DNA of 64,000 nt. Source: an uncultured Clostridia bacterium. Lineage in GTDB: Bacteria; Bacillota; Clostridia; Lachnospirales; CAG-274. The notes under the pieces were generated by a model, which ran no database searches, was not told where the DNA came from, and saw only the letters and a program-made list of their open reading frames with translations. Position 1 is the stretch's first letter, and each line of letters begins with the position of its first letter. Location: assembly GCA_947624015.1 (NCBI GenBank), contig CANQIA010000005.1, positions 1-64,000 of the forward strand, read 5' to 3'. This document shows, piece by piece, positions 25,690 to 33,145 of the stretch. A program made the position numbers and the translations under genes.

Positions 25690-26133
25690 CTATCCGAAAA
25701 TATAATATACTATACCAACTATTACAGAAGTAAGCACGCCGTAAAGTATAACGGGACCCGCAACGATAAATATTTTAGCGCCCAGTCCCAATATCATACC
25801 TTCTTTTTTAAATTCTATTGCAGGCGATGTCACCGAATTGGAAAAACCCGTTATAGGCACTATGGAGCCTGCTCCGGCAAATTTTCCAAGCTTACTGTAA
25901 AGCCCCAGACCTGTCAATACAGATGCGGCTATTACAAGTATCACTGATGTGTATGTTCCTGCGTCTTCAGTGCTTGCACCATAAAATTTTGCAATATTTG
26001 TAATGATCTGACCTATTGTGCATATTATGCCTCCCACTATAAACGCTTTTATGCAGTTTTTAACAATAGGGCTGTTGGGCGAAGCCTTTTTGACCATTTC
26101 GTCATACTGTTCTTTTGTCATTTCTTTTCCCAT
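25690..26133 (-). CDS. spoVAC: Stage V sporulation protein AC
   Basis: A 147-residue membrane protein with four helices and the hallmark GAGSIVPITGFSNSVTSPAIEF loop, which is paralogous to the loop in SpoVAE. In B. subtilis, SpoVAC behaves as a mechanosensitive channel component for dipicolinate release. The N-terminus (MTKEQYDEMVKKASPNSPI) is the usual cytoplasmic lead. RBS AGGAGGT precedes the ATG. Confidence 0.96.
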   Translation of the reverse strand: MGKEMTKEQYDEMVKKASPNSPIVKNCIKAFIVGGIICTIGQIITNIAKFYGASTEDAGTYTSVILVIAASVLTGLGLYSKLGKFAGAGSIVPITGFSNSVTSPAIEFKKEGMILGLGAKIFIVAGPVILYGVLTSVIVGIVYYIFG

Positions 26134-26144
26134 ATTTTTACCTC

Positions 26145-26576
26145 CTACATAAAATAAAATCCTTCCACAAAATAATAAAGCAGGGAGCCTGTCATTTTGC
26201 CAAGAGCAAGGGCTGTAATAAAATATTTAAGCCCTTTGTACAATCTTGTTCGTCTTGACAGTATCGGTATCACATTCAGCACCTCTGCAAGGGAGACCGC
26301 CAGACATCCGTAAAATATGCCTATGCATAGTCCAAGTATGATCACAGGTATTGCGCCTATGGGTATATAATAATCATACATTATCGTAAAGGCTCCGAAT
26401 ATTCCGCCGAATACTATCATCTCTTCATAAAGCTTTATGAACTTTTCCGTCTTTGTTTTCATTGCAAGCCTGGGTACAACGCCTATTATTGCTATAAAAG
26501 CAAATACCGCTCCCGATATTACTATGCCTGCTCCAAGTCCGAGAGTTATAAGAAATAAATATCTTAATGCCGTCAT
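26145..26576 (-). CDS. spoVAB: Stage V sporulation protein AB
   Basis: A 143-residue membrane protein with four to five helices. It is recognised as SpoVAB from position and from segments such as VVPRLAMKTKT and GIFYGCLAVSLAEVLNVIPILSRR. Its ATG overlaps the spoVAA stop as ATGA. SpoVAB is required for dipicolinate uptake in Bacillus, but its precise role is unknown. Confidence 0.9.
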   Translation of the reverse strand: MTALRYLFLITLGLGAGIVISGAVFAFIAIIGVVPRLAMKTKTEKFIKLYEEMIVFGGIFGAFTIMYDYYIPIGAIPVIILGLCIGIFYGCLAVSLAEVLNVIPILSRRTRLYKGLKYFITALALGKMTGSLLYYFVEGFYFM

Positions 26577-27181
26577 TTTTTGCTCTCCTTGTTAAGAGTA
26601 TCTATTATATTTGTATTTACATCATCCTCATATACAGACATTTCCACCTCTATTGGCGTAGGGTCGCTTGTAAGCTTCTTGCCTCCGAAATGATTGAAAA
26701 ACACAATTATACCCACAGCCAGTCCTATTGAATAAGGCAGGTCTATAATGGCAGGATCAGTAACTCTTTCGCCAAAAAATATATAATAATAGTTTTCAAA
26801 TACCGTAGCCATCTGGGCGTCGGAATGGAAACTCATTATAGCCGTTGCCGAGCCTGCAAAAAGCACAATGGATACAAATAATATTTTCAGCACCAGTATT
26901 ATGGGATTTTGTTTTTTCCCTGTGCTGAATTCAACTATTGTATCCATTTCGCCTACATTGCTTACAGTATTGCCCGGAAAGGCTGTATCTATTGCGTTTA
27001 TTATATCCAGTACGGAAATAAGATAGCATTTGTTTTCCCTGTGAGTTATTGTCATAAGGATAATATTCTCTATCCTGTTTTTCAAACTGCCCTCGGTATA
27101 CACCTTAGCTACATCCTTTACCTTTATATAGCCTGTACTGCTTACACTTATTTTTTTTTCGGGTTTAATATAAATATCCAT
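26573..27181 (-). CDS. spoVAA: Stage V sporulation protein AA
   Basis: A 202-residue protein with an N-terminal soluble domain (about 1-95, starting MDIYIKPEKKISV) and two C-terminal membrane helices separated by a short acidic loop, as in known SpoVAA. It is the first gene of the spoVA set, 42 bp after sigF. In B. subtilis the spoVA operon has its own SigG promoter; I could not identify a convincing SigG site in the 42-bp gap, although weak GAATA and CATAA elements occur. Confidence 0.92.
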   Translation of the reverse strand: MDIYIKPEKKISVSSTGYIKVKDVAKVYTEGSLKNRIENIILMTITHRENKCYLISVLDIINAIDTAFPGNTVSNVGEMDTIVEFSTGKKQNPIILVLKILFVSIVLFAGSATAIMSFHSDAQMATVFENYYYIFFGERVTDPAIIDLPYSIGLAVGIIVFFNHFGGKKLTSDPTPIEVEMSVYEDDVNTNIIDTLNKESKK

Positions 27182-27223
27182 AACACTTCTCCTTTTTAGT
27201 TATGTTGCCGATATTTATATTTT

Positions 27224-27943
27224 TTATTCATTAAAGCCCTCCCTGAGTTTTTTTAGTATTTTCTTTTCAAGTCTTGATATCTGCACTTGAGATACGCCGA
27301 TTATCTGTGCCACCTGTGTCTGGGTCATTTCCTCGGTGTACCTCATTCTTATTATGTCCTGTTCTCTTTTGCCGAGACTTTCGATATTTTCGTTCAGCAC
27401 TATGCTGTCTATTATTTTTTCGCTTTTATCCACGCTGTCGGGTATCGTATCTATTATATACATTTCCCTGCCCTTTTCGGTCTCGATCTTTTTATCTATT
27501 GATTCCACATCTCTCATTGAATTTAAAGCAATTACAATATCTTCTCTGTTTATTCCCGTATAATCCGAAAGCTCGTCTATCGTCGCCTCTCTGTTGTGCT
27601 GAGAATAAAAGCCCTCTCTTGCCTTCATTATTTTAAATGCCGTTTCTTTAATGCCTCTGCTTATTTTTATAATACCGTCATCTCTTAAAAAGCGCTTTAT
27701 TTCTCCGCATATCATAGGCACTGCATAGGTGGAAAGCTTTACGTCATAGCTTAGGTCGAACTTCTTTATCGCCTTTACAAGCCCCATTGCCCCCAGTTGA
27801 TACAGATCCTCGCTTTCAACGCCTCTGCCTATGAATCTTTTGACCACGCTCCATATAAGACCTATGTTTTCCGTTACAAGTATTTCAAGAGCCTCTTTAT
27901 CGCCCTTTTGCGCCTGTTCTATAAGCTTATGTATATCCTCCAT
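27224..27943 (-). CDS. sigF: Forespore sigma factor SigF
   Basis: A 239-residue SigB/F/G-type sigma factor. Region 2 contains ESEDLYQLGAMGLVKAIKKFDLSYDVKLSTYAVPMICGEIKRFLRD (hallmark parts only), and region 4 has QVAQIIGVSQVQISRLEKKILKKL. Its position right after spoIIAB (1-bp gap) identifies it as SigF, the first compartment-specific forespore sigma, rather than SigG. It is held inactive by SpoIIAB and freed by SpoIIAA. Confidence 0.97.
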   Translation of the reverse strand: MEDIHKLIEQAQKGDKEALEILVTENIGLIWSVVKRFIGRGVESEDLYQLGAMGLVKAIKKFDLSYDVKLSTYAVPMICGEIKRFLRDDGIIKISRGIKETAFKIMKAREGFYSQHNREATIDELSDYTGINREDIVIALNSMRDVESIDKKIETEKGREMYIIDTIPDSVDKSEKIIDSIVLNENIESLGKREQDIIRMRYTEEMTQTQVAQIIGVSQVQISRLEKKILKKLREGFNE

Positions 27944-27944
27944 G

Positions 27945-28355
27945 TTACTTCAGTTCCTTATACATAATTATTTTTGTACCCTTATCTTTTTCCGAGGAGA
28001 CCGATATGCTGTCCATGAAGGTCTCCATTATTGTAAATCCCATTCCGGAACGCTCTTCATGAGGTTTTGATGTGTACAATGGTCTTCTGGCAAGAGCTAT
28101 ATCCTCTATCCCTTTGCCGTAGTCCTCAACGGTCACCATAAATTCGTTTTCATGTATCTCGCAGTATATACGCACTGTTCCTCCGTCTTTATAGGCGTGT
28201 ATTATAGAGTTTGTAACGGCTTCGGACACTGCCATTTTTATATCCTCCATATCGTTTATGCCGGGATTTTTGTAAAGCAAAAAGCCCGACACTGCCAGTC
28301 TGGCAAATGCTTCATTTTGAGAAAGCGCATCAAACTTTATCTCCATTTTATTCAT
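27945..28355 (-). CDS. spoIIAB: Anti-sigma F factor / protein kinase SpoIIAB
   Basis: A 136-residue GHKL-fold kinase that binds SigF and phosphorylates SpoIIAA. The N-box is SEAVTNSIIHAY, the G1 box DYGKGIED and the G2 region RSGMGFTIME. The family opening FDALSQNEAFARLAVSGF is present. The start overlaps the end of spoIIAA by 4 bp. Confidence 0.97.
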   Translation of the reverse strand: MNKMEIKFDALSQNEAFARLAVSGFLLYKNPGINDMEDIKMAVSEAVTNSIIHAYKDGGTVRIYCEIHENEFMVTVEDYGKGIEDIALARRPLYTSKPHEERSGMGFTIMETFMDSISVSSEKDKGTKIIMYKELK

Positions 28356-28708
28356 TCATAAACACCGTCCCGTAATTTAATGCTTTTTAGGGCTTCATCT
28401 ATTGTAGTATAATTTTTTATTATTCTGTATAGTCCCGAAAGAGTATATATCCTCTCCATATTGCCTTTTACTCCCACAAGGGCAACGGTCCCCATTTTTT
28501 CGCTCATTTCCTTATATCTGCCAAGTACCATTCCTATACCCGAGCTGTCCATGAACTCTACACCTTCTAAATTGAATACTATGTTTTTAATATCCGGGAT
28601 AATGTTGTCATATATATATTTTTTTATAAATTCGGTGCTGTAATGATCCACATCGCCAAATAAATGTATCACAAATGTATTGCCGCTTATAATGCTGTCA
28701 ATTTTCAT
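28352..28708 (-). CDS. spoIIAA: Anti-anti-sigma factor SpoIIAA
   Basis: A 118-residue STAS-domain protein. The phosphorylation site is S56 in the motif FMDSSGIGMVLGR. Dephosphorylated SpoIIAA displaces SigF from SpoIIAB after asymmetric division. It is the first gene of the spoIIA operon, with AGGAGGT before the ATG. In relatives this operon is driven by SigH and Spo0A; I see no exact 0A box (TGTCGAA) in the 240-bp region shared with lexA. Confidence 0.97.
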   Translation of the reverse strand: MKIDSIISGNTFVIHLFGDVDHYSTEFIKKYIYDNIIPDIKNIVFNLEGVEFMDSSGIGMVLGRYKEMSEKMGTVALVGVKGNMERIYTLSGLYRIIKNYTTIDEALKSIKLRDGVYE

Positions 28709-28883
28709 ATCAAGACCTCCTTTACTTAATTTTAAGCCATATGGTACAAGCCTTCAAACAAATTCGTTAAACAAATATTCTCATAATACTTTAAAAAGCA
28801 TTCTATTTGTATAAAAAAAGCGTATTTTACCAAGTTTTATTATATGTTCGGCAATTTTTTTGATACAAATTTTCAGAAAAAAC

Positions 28884-28911
28884 TTTACTTTTTTCAAAAA
28901 TATGATACAAT
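28884..28911 (+). promoter_or_regulatory. Probable lexA promoter
   Basis: TTTACT (28884-28889), a 16-bp spacer and TACAAT (28906-28911) lie about 42 bp before the lexA ATG. Upstream at about 28850 a half LexA box (ATATGTTCG) is present without its partner half. Confidence 0.5.
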
Positions 28912-28953
28912 AAGAGTAGGACAATAGAATAAATTTTCGAAAGGTTGGGTGTT

Positions 28954-29574
28954 ATGCAGGAATTATCAGATATGCAGAAAAAGATTTACAACTACATAAG
29001 AGAAGAAATTCGAAAGGGTATTACTCCTTCTATCCGTGAGATCGGCAAGGCTGTAGGACTTTCTTCCACCTCATCTATCCATCTGCACCTCAACAGCCTT
29101 GAACGTAAAGGCTATATACACAGACCAAAATCCAAGAAAAGATGTATAGAGATTCTTGAGAATGATTTTTACGATTACGATGAGATACCTCATACCCCTG
29201 AATTCAGCAACATTCCTATTATCGGTACCGTTGCGGCAGGTTCTCCCATATTTGCGGATGAAAATATAGAAGGCTATTTTCCTGTACCCGTTAGCTATCT
29301 TACAAACGATACCACATTTATGCTGAGGATAAAGGGAAACAGCATGATAAACGCAGGAATATTCAATAACGATCTTGTGCTTGTGAAGCAGCAGATAACG
29401 GCTCGCAACGGAGATATAATAATCGCCCTTATAGACGATTCGGCTACTTGCAAGACCTTCTACAAAGAAGATGAGTATATAAGGCTCCAGCCCGAAAATG
29501 ATGAGTATGAACCGATATATGTAAGAGACTGTAAAATACTGGGTAAAGTTACGGGACTTTTCAGGAGTTTTTGA
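28954..29574 (+). CDS. lexA: SOS repressor LexA
   Basis: A 206-residue repressor with an N-terminal winged HTH (TPSIREIGKAVGLSSTSSIHLHL) and a C-terminal S24 self-cleavage domain. The cleavage site is Ala95-Gly96 in TVAAGSP, with the catalytic pair Ser130 (GNSM) and Lys167 (TCKTF). I start it at the ATG at 28954, 9 bp after AAAGG; the TTG at 28945 overlaps that ribosome site. It is divergent from spoIIAA and followed after 1 bp by a DEDDh exonuclease gene, a pairing that suits DNA repair. Confidence 0.96.
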   Translation: MQELSDMQKKIYNYIREEIRKGITPSIREIGKAVGLSSTSSIHLHLNSLERKGYIHRPKSKKRCIEILENDFYDYDEIPHTPEFSNIPIIGTVAAGSPIFADENIEGYFPVPVSYLTNDTTFMLRIKGNSMINAGIFNNDLVLVKQQITARNGDIIIALIDDSATCKTFYKEDEYIRLQPENDEYEPIYVRDCKILGKVTGLFRSF

Positions 29575-29575
29575 T

Positions 29576-30217
29576 ATGGATGATTTCCTGAGATATCTTA
29601 TAAAAAAGTCGGATATAAAAAACAACGAGTTTTTCAACTACAGGCAAACAAAAAGACAGACTTCCGTAAAAAGAAATTACGATAAAATAACAGAGCCAAC
29701 GGCAGAAAGCTATGTAGTATTCGACTTTGAAACAACGGGTATGAACCCTGAGCTTAACAGGATAATTGAAATTGGCGCCGTTAAGGTGACCGAAGGTCAG
29801 ATCACAGGCACCTTTAATACACTTATATATCCCGAACAGTATATTCCCTACCAAATAACACAGATCACAAAAATTACCAACGAAATGGTAAAAGGGAAGC
29901 CTACTATCGATACGATACTTCCGAAATTCTGCGAATTTATTGAAGATCTTCCTGTTGTGGCTCACAATGCTTCCTTTGACATGGGCTTTCTTCTGTGCAG
30001 TTGCCAAAGAGAAGATATCTGTATAAATAATCCTGTTATCGATACTCTTTATTTAAGCAGAAAATATAACAAAGAATGCGAAAAACACAATCTGGCATAT
30101 CTTACCGAATATTTCGATATAAAACTGAAAAATGCCCACAGAGCCTATTTTGACGCTTTGGCTACCTGTGAGCTATATAAAATAATACAACAAAAATATT
30201 ATGCGTTAAATGATTAA
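29576..30217 (+). CDS. DEDDh 3'-5' exonuclease (DnaQ/Pol III epsilon-like)
   Basis: A 213-residue protein with a ~45-residue lead and then a complete DEDDh exonuclease domain: YVVFDFETTGMNP (D, E), VVAHNASFDMGFL (D) and HRAYFDALATCEL (H, D). Similar domains are found as the epsilon subunit, in PolC, or in free-standing proofreading and repair nucleases. Low-GC Firmicutes proofread with PolC, so this is likely an accessory nuclease. Only 1 bp separates it from lexA, so SOS-linked coexpression is likely. Confidence 0.9.
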   Translation: MDDFLRYLIKKSDIKNNEFFNYRQTKRQTSVKRNYDKITEPTAESYVVFDFETTGMNPELNRIIEIGAVKVTEGQITGTFNTLIYPEQYIPYQITQITKITNEMVKGKPTIDTILPKFCEFIEDLPVVAHNASFDMGFLLCSCQREDICINNPVIDTLYLSRKYNKECEKHNLAYLTEYFDIKLKNAHRAYFDALATCELYKIIQQKYYALND

Positions 30218-30242
30218 AGGACTGTCAAAGACAGTCCTTTAA
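30216..30242. terminator. Bidirectional terminator after the lexA operon
   Basis: An 11-bp stem (30216-30226 with 30230-30240, loop AAA) ends in T's on the plus strand and A's on the far side. It serves both the lexA-exonuclease operon and the convergent tRNA-Arg gene. Confidence 0.85.
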
Positions 30243-30244
30243 AA

Positions 30245-30318
<74 letters not shown>

Positions 30319-30475
30319 ACAACATATGTATTTTACAACCAAAAAGCCCATTTGTCAAGATAAAATGGACAATTATACTAAAAGTTAAGCTAATTCGCAT
30401 TTTATAGTTGCAATTTGCACTTTGTTATGGTAAAGTATTAATATGCTAAAATAATTTTAAAACGGAGGCATTATT

Positions 30476-31297
30476 ATGAAAAAATTTTTAAGCATATTAC
30501 TTGCAGGCACTATGCTCTTAGGTATTGTAGGCTGCGGAGGTAACGCAGAAGCTCCTGCCGATGCAGAAAATAATGACGCAGCGGCTGAGGCAACAGAAAA
30601 TACCGACGACGTTCTTGTTGTTGGTCTTGATGACACATTTGAACCTATGGGTTTCAGAGATGAGAACAACGAGCTTGTAGGCTTTGATATCGACTTGGCA
30701 AAGGCTGCTGCCGAGAAGATGGGTACAGAGATCAAGTTTCAGCCTATTGACTGGGACAGCAAGGAAATGGAGATCAATACAGATAAGATAGATCTAATAT
30801 GGAACGGCTTTTCAACTTCTCCCGAAAGAGAGGAAGCCTTTACTCTTTCAAAGCCATATCTTGACAACAAGCAGATAATATTAGTTCCTGCGGATTCCGA
30901 TATCGCAACAAAGGCTGATCTTGCAGGCAAGAATGTAGGCGCTCAAGACGGTTCAACTGCTGTCGACGCTATCGAGGCAGACGACATTCACAATGAATTT
31001 GCCAACTTGTCAACTTACGATACAAATGTGCTTGCATTCCAGGATCTGTCAATAGGCAGGATCGATGCCGTAGTTGCAGATGTAGTTGCGGCTCAGTATT
31101 ATATTGCTACAAATGAAGATGCAAACCTCAAAATACTTGATGAGGACTTTGGTTCAGAGCAGTACGTTATAGCTGCAAAGAAAGGCAACACAGAGCTTAT
31201 GGACAAGCTTCAGGCTGCCATAGACGAGCTTAATGCAGACGGTACTTCAGCCGAGATATCAAAGAAATGGTTCGGCGAGGACATAGTTGTTAAATAA
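30476..31297 (+). CDS. Amino-acid ABC transporter, substrate-binding lipoprotein
   Basis: A 273-residue extracytoplasmic solute-binding protein of the SBP_bac_3 type. The signal peptide ends in a lipobox with C20 (LLGIVGC), so it is lipid-anchored. The mature N-terminus is an Ala/Glu linker, and the ligand domain starts VGLDDTFEPMGFRDENNELVGFD, the typical polar-amino-acid entry sequence. Later motifs are WNGFSTSPERE and the hinge NVGAQDGSTA. It leads a three-gene operon with permease and ATPase. The ligand (cystine, glutamine, arginine or similar) cannot be settled by eye. Confidence 0.92.
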   Translation: MKKFLSILLAGTMLLGIVGCGGNAEAPADAENNDAAAEATENTDDVLVVGLDDTFEPMGFRDENNELVGFDIDLAKAAAEKMGTEIKFQPIDWDSKEMEINTDKIDLIWNGFSTSPEREEAFTLSKPYLDNKQIILVPADSDIATKADLAGKNVGAQDGSTAVDAIEADDIHNEFANLSTYDTNVLAFQDLSIGRIDAVVADVVAAQYYIATNEDANLKILDEDFGSEQYVIAAKKGNTELMDKLQAAIDELNADGTSAEISKKWFGEDIVVK

Positions 31298-31366
31298 GCA
31301 TAATACATATCGGGGCTGTTTATCAGCCCCTTATTTTTGAAATAAAATATTAAAGGAAGTGAAGTA

Positions 31367-32047
31367 ATGTCGGATATAGCTTCATGGGTCTCCCAGATGC
31401 TTGTAGGATGCCAGCTTACAATAGAGCTTTTTGCCGTAACGCTGATTTTTTCATTGCCCTTAGGCTTGTTCTTGTCATTTATAAGAATTGCCAAATGTCC
31501 TAAAAATTCTGTGGCTAAGGCTATCTATTACGCAGTGGAATGGATAGTATCGGGTTTTATACTCATTATGAGAGGAACTCCTCTTATGCTCCAGATCTTT
31601 TTTGTATATTTTGGTCTTCCCTATGTTCCCGTAATAGGTCCTTATCTTACATTTGACAGATTTCCTGCCGGTGCGATCGCTTTCATACTTAATTACAGCG
31701 CATACTATGCAGAGATATTCAGAGGAGGTCTTTTATCGGTAGACAAGGGACAGTATGAGGCGTCTAAGGTATTGGGACTTACATCCATACAGACGAAATT
31801 CAGGATCGTACTGCCTCAGATGATAAGGATAGCCCTTCCCTCTGTGGCAAATGAAACTATCATACTGCTTAAGGATACGGCGCTTGTTACGGCTATTGGT
31901 CTTTCAGAGCTTCTGAAAGTGACTACAAATATTGTAAACAGAACTACAAATATTTCCGCCTTTGCCGTTGCGGCTGTGTTCTATCTTATATTCAGCTATA
32001 TACTTACCGTTATTTTTCAAAAGCTGGAAAAGAAATTTGATTTTTAG
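31367..32047 (+). CDS. Amino-acid ABC transporter permease (HisM/GlnP type)
   Basis: A 226-residue inner-membrane permease with about five helices. It carries the family motif MRGTPLMLQIFFVYFGLP and the EAA loop YEASKVLGLTSIQTKFRIVLPQ, which docks on the ATPase. The single permease with one ATPase suggests a homodimeric transmembrane unit. It follows the binding-protein gene by 69 bp; a G/C-rich stem (GGGGCTG...CAGCCCC, about 31311-31329) in that gap may lower downstream expression relative to the binding protein. Confidence 0.94.
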   Translation: MSDIASWVSQMLVGCQLTIELFAVTLIFSLPLGLFLSFIRIAKCPKNSVAKAIYYAVEWIVSGFILIMRGTPLMLQIFFVYFGLPYVPVIGPYLTFDRFPAGAIAFILNYSAYYAEIFRGGLLSVDKGQYEASKVLGLTSIQTKFRIVLPQMIRIALPSVANETIILLKDTALVTAIGLSELLKVTTNIVNRTTNISAFAVAAVFYLIFSYILTVIFQKLEKKFDF

Positions 32048-32059
32048 GAGGTCGGGCTT

Positions 32060-32803
32060 ATGTCAATTATAGAAGTAAAAAATCTTAAGAAAAGCTTTGG
32101 TCCTCTTGAGGTTTTAAAAGATATTACCATTAATATTGAAAAGGGAGATATTGTCGCCATACTCGGACCCTCCGGTTCGGGAAAATCCACATTTCTGCGA
32201 AGCCTTATTGACCTTGAGGAAATAGACGGAGGCGATATTTGTATTGAAGGTAAATACCTAGCAAAAGACGGTTTATATCCCTCTGAAAAGGAAAAAAGGA
32301 AAATACTTAATAAAACAGGTATGGTTTTTCAGCATTTTAATCTTTTTCCACATCTTAATATAAAGAAAAATCTTATGCTTGCCCCTCTTTTGGCAAAGCA
32401 GGATACAAAAGATAATATAGAAAAGCTTGCCAAAAAAACTCTTGAAAAGGTTGGGCTTTCAGACAAAATAAATGTTATGCCCTCTACTCTTTCTGGCGGT
32501 CAGAAGCAAAGAGTTGCCATAGCAAGGGCGCTTATGCTTCAGCCTGACATAGTTTTGTTTGATGAACCGACCTCTGCGCTGGATCCGGAGCTTACGGGAG
32601 AGGTACTCAATGTTATAAGAAATCTCGCAATGGAAGGAAACACAATGCTTATAGTTACCCATGAGGTAGGTTTTGCCTCAGAGGTGGCAAATAAGGTAGT
32701 GTTTATGGAGGACGGATATATACAGGCGGTAGGCTCTCCCGACGAGGTAATAAAAAATCAGACAAACGAACGTATCAACGCATTTTTGAATAAGGTCAAG
32801 TAG
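32060..32803 (+). CDS. Amino-acid ABC transporter ATP-binding protein (GlnQ type)
   Basis: A 247-residue ATPase with Walker A GPSGSGKST, Q-loop MVFQHFNLFPH, ABC signature LSGGQKQRVAIARAL, Walker B IVLFDEPTSALDPE and the switch histidine in VTHEVGFA. These are the standard features of the polar amino-acid subfamily. It is the last gene of the operon, and its terminator is the hairpin duplicated around repeat copy 3. Confidence 0.95.
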   Translation: MSIIEVKNLKKSFGPLEVLKDITINIEKGDIVAILGPSGSGKSTFLRSLIDLEEIDGGDICIEGKYLAKDGLYPSEKEKRKILNKTGMVFQHFNLFPHLNIKKNLMLAPLLAKQDTKDNIEKLAKKTLEKVGLSDKINVMPSTLSGGQKQRVAIARALMLQPDIVLFDEPTSALDPELTGEVLNVIRNLAMEGNTMLIVTHEVGFASEVANKVVFMEDGYIQAVGSPDEVIKNQTNERINAFLNKVK

Positions 32804-32810
32804 TAAATAA

Positions 32811-33136
32811 GCCGAGCTTTGAAGCTCGACTCTGCGTGTCGATAAATCGACACGCTTGCAAGAAATGCCTTACGACATTTCTTGCAGATATTCGGGTATA
32901 AAAATATTGAGCTTTACGAAAGCCAATTTATGGCTTTCTAAGCTCAAATTTTTTCCTCAGGCGGGCAAAGCTCGATCAGCAACTTTGCTTTACAAAGCAA
33001 GCCGCATTATTCTCTTGCGGTTGCAAACTTGCGGATTAAAGTCTGCGACGCTTTTGCAAGTTAGTCACATTAACAATTCGTTTTTTATGTAATATTTTAT
33101 TTTTTTGACAGTCTGAGCCGAGCTTTAAAGCTCGGC
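32811..33136. repeat. Terminator-associated repeat, copy 3 (body 32831-33116, inverted)
   Basis: A 286-bp body in the opposite orientation to copies 1 and 2: the 10-bp stem-loop end comes first (32834-32843 with 32846-32855), and GACAGTCTGA ends it at 33116. Flanking hairpins are 32811-32830 and 33117-33136, a 20-bp pair with two mismatches; the right one is a perfect palindrome (GCCGAGCTTT/AAAGCTCGGC). It shares AAGTCTGCGACGCTTTTGCAAG and the GCGGTTGCAAAC module with copy 2. It fills the 340-bp gap between convergent genes and holds no gene. Confidence 0.8.
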
Positions 33137-33145
33137 TTTAGTTAT

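Noticed and set aside
27182..27223. Possible SigG promoter before spoVAA
   Set aside because: GAATA and CATAA elements exist, but the spacing and the -10 sequence do not match the known consensus well enough.
28840..28860. LexA operator before lexA
   Set aside because: Only one half of a CGAAC-N4-GTTCG type box (ATATGTTCG) is present; the other half does not match.
32856..33092. Plus-strand open frame of 78 codons in repeat copy 3
   Set aside because: Same reason as for copy 2: it is a shadow of the repeat, with no ribosome-binding site.
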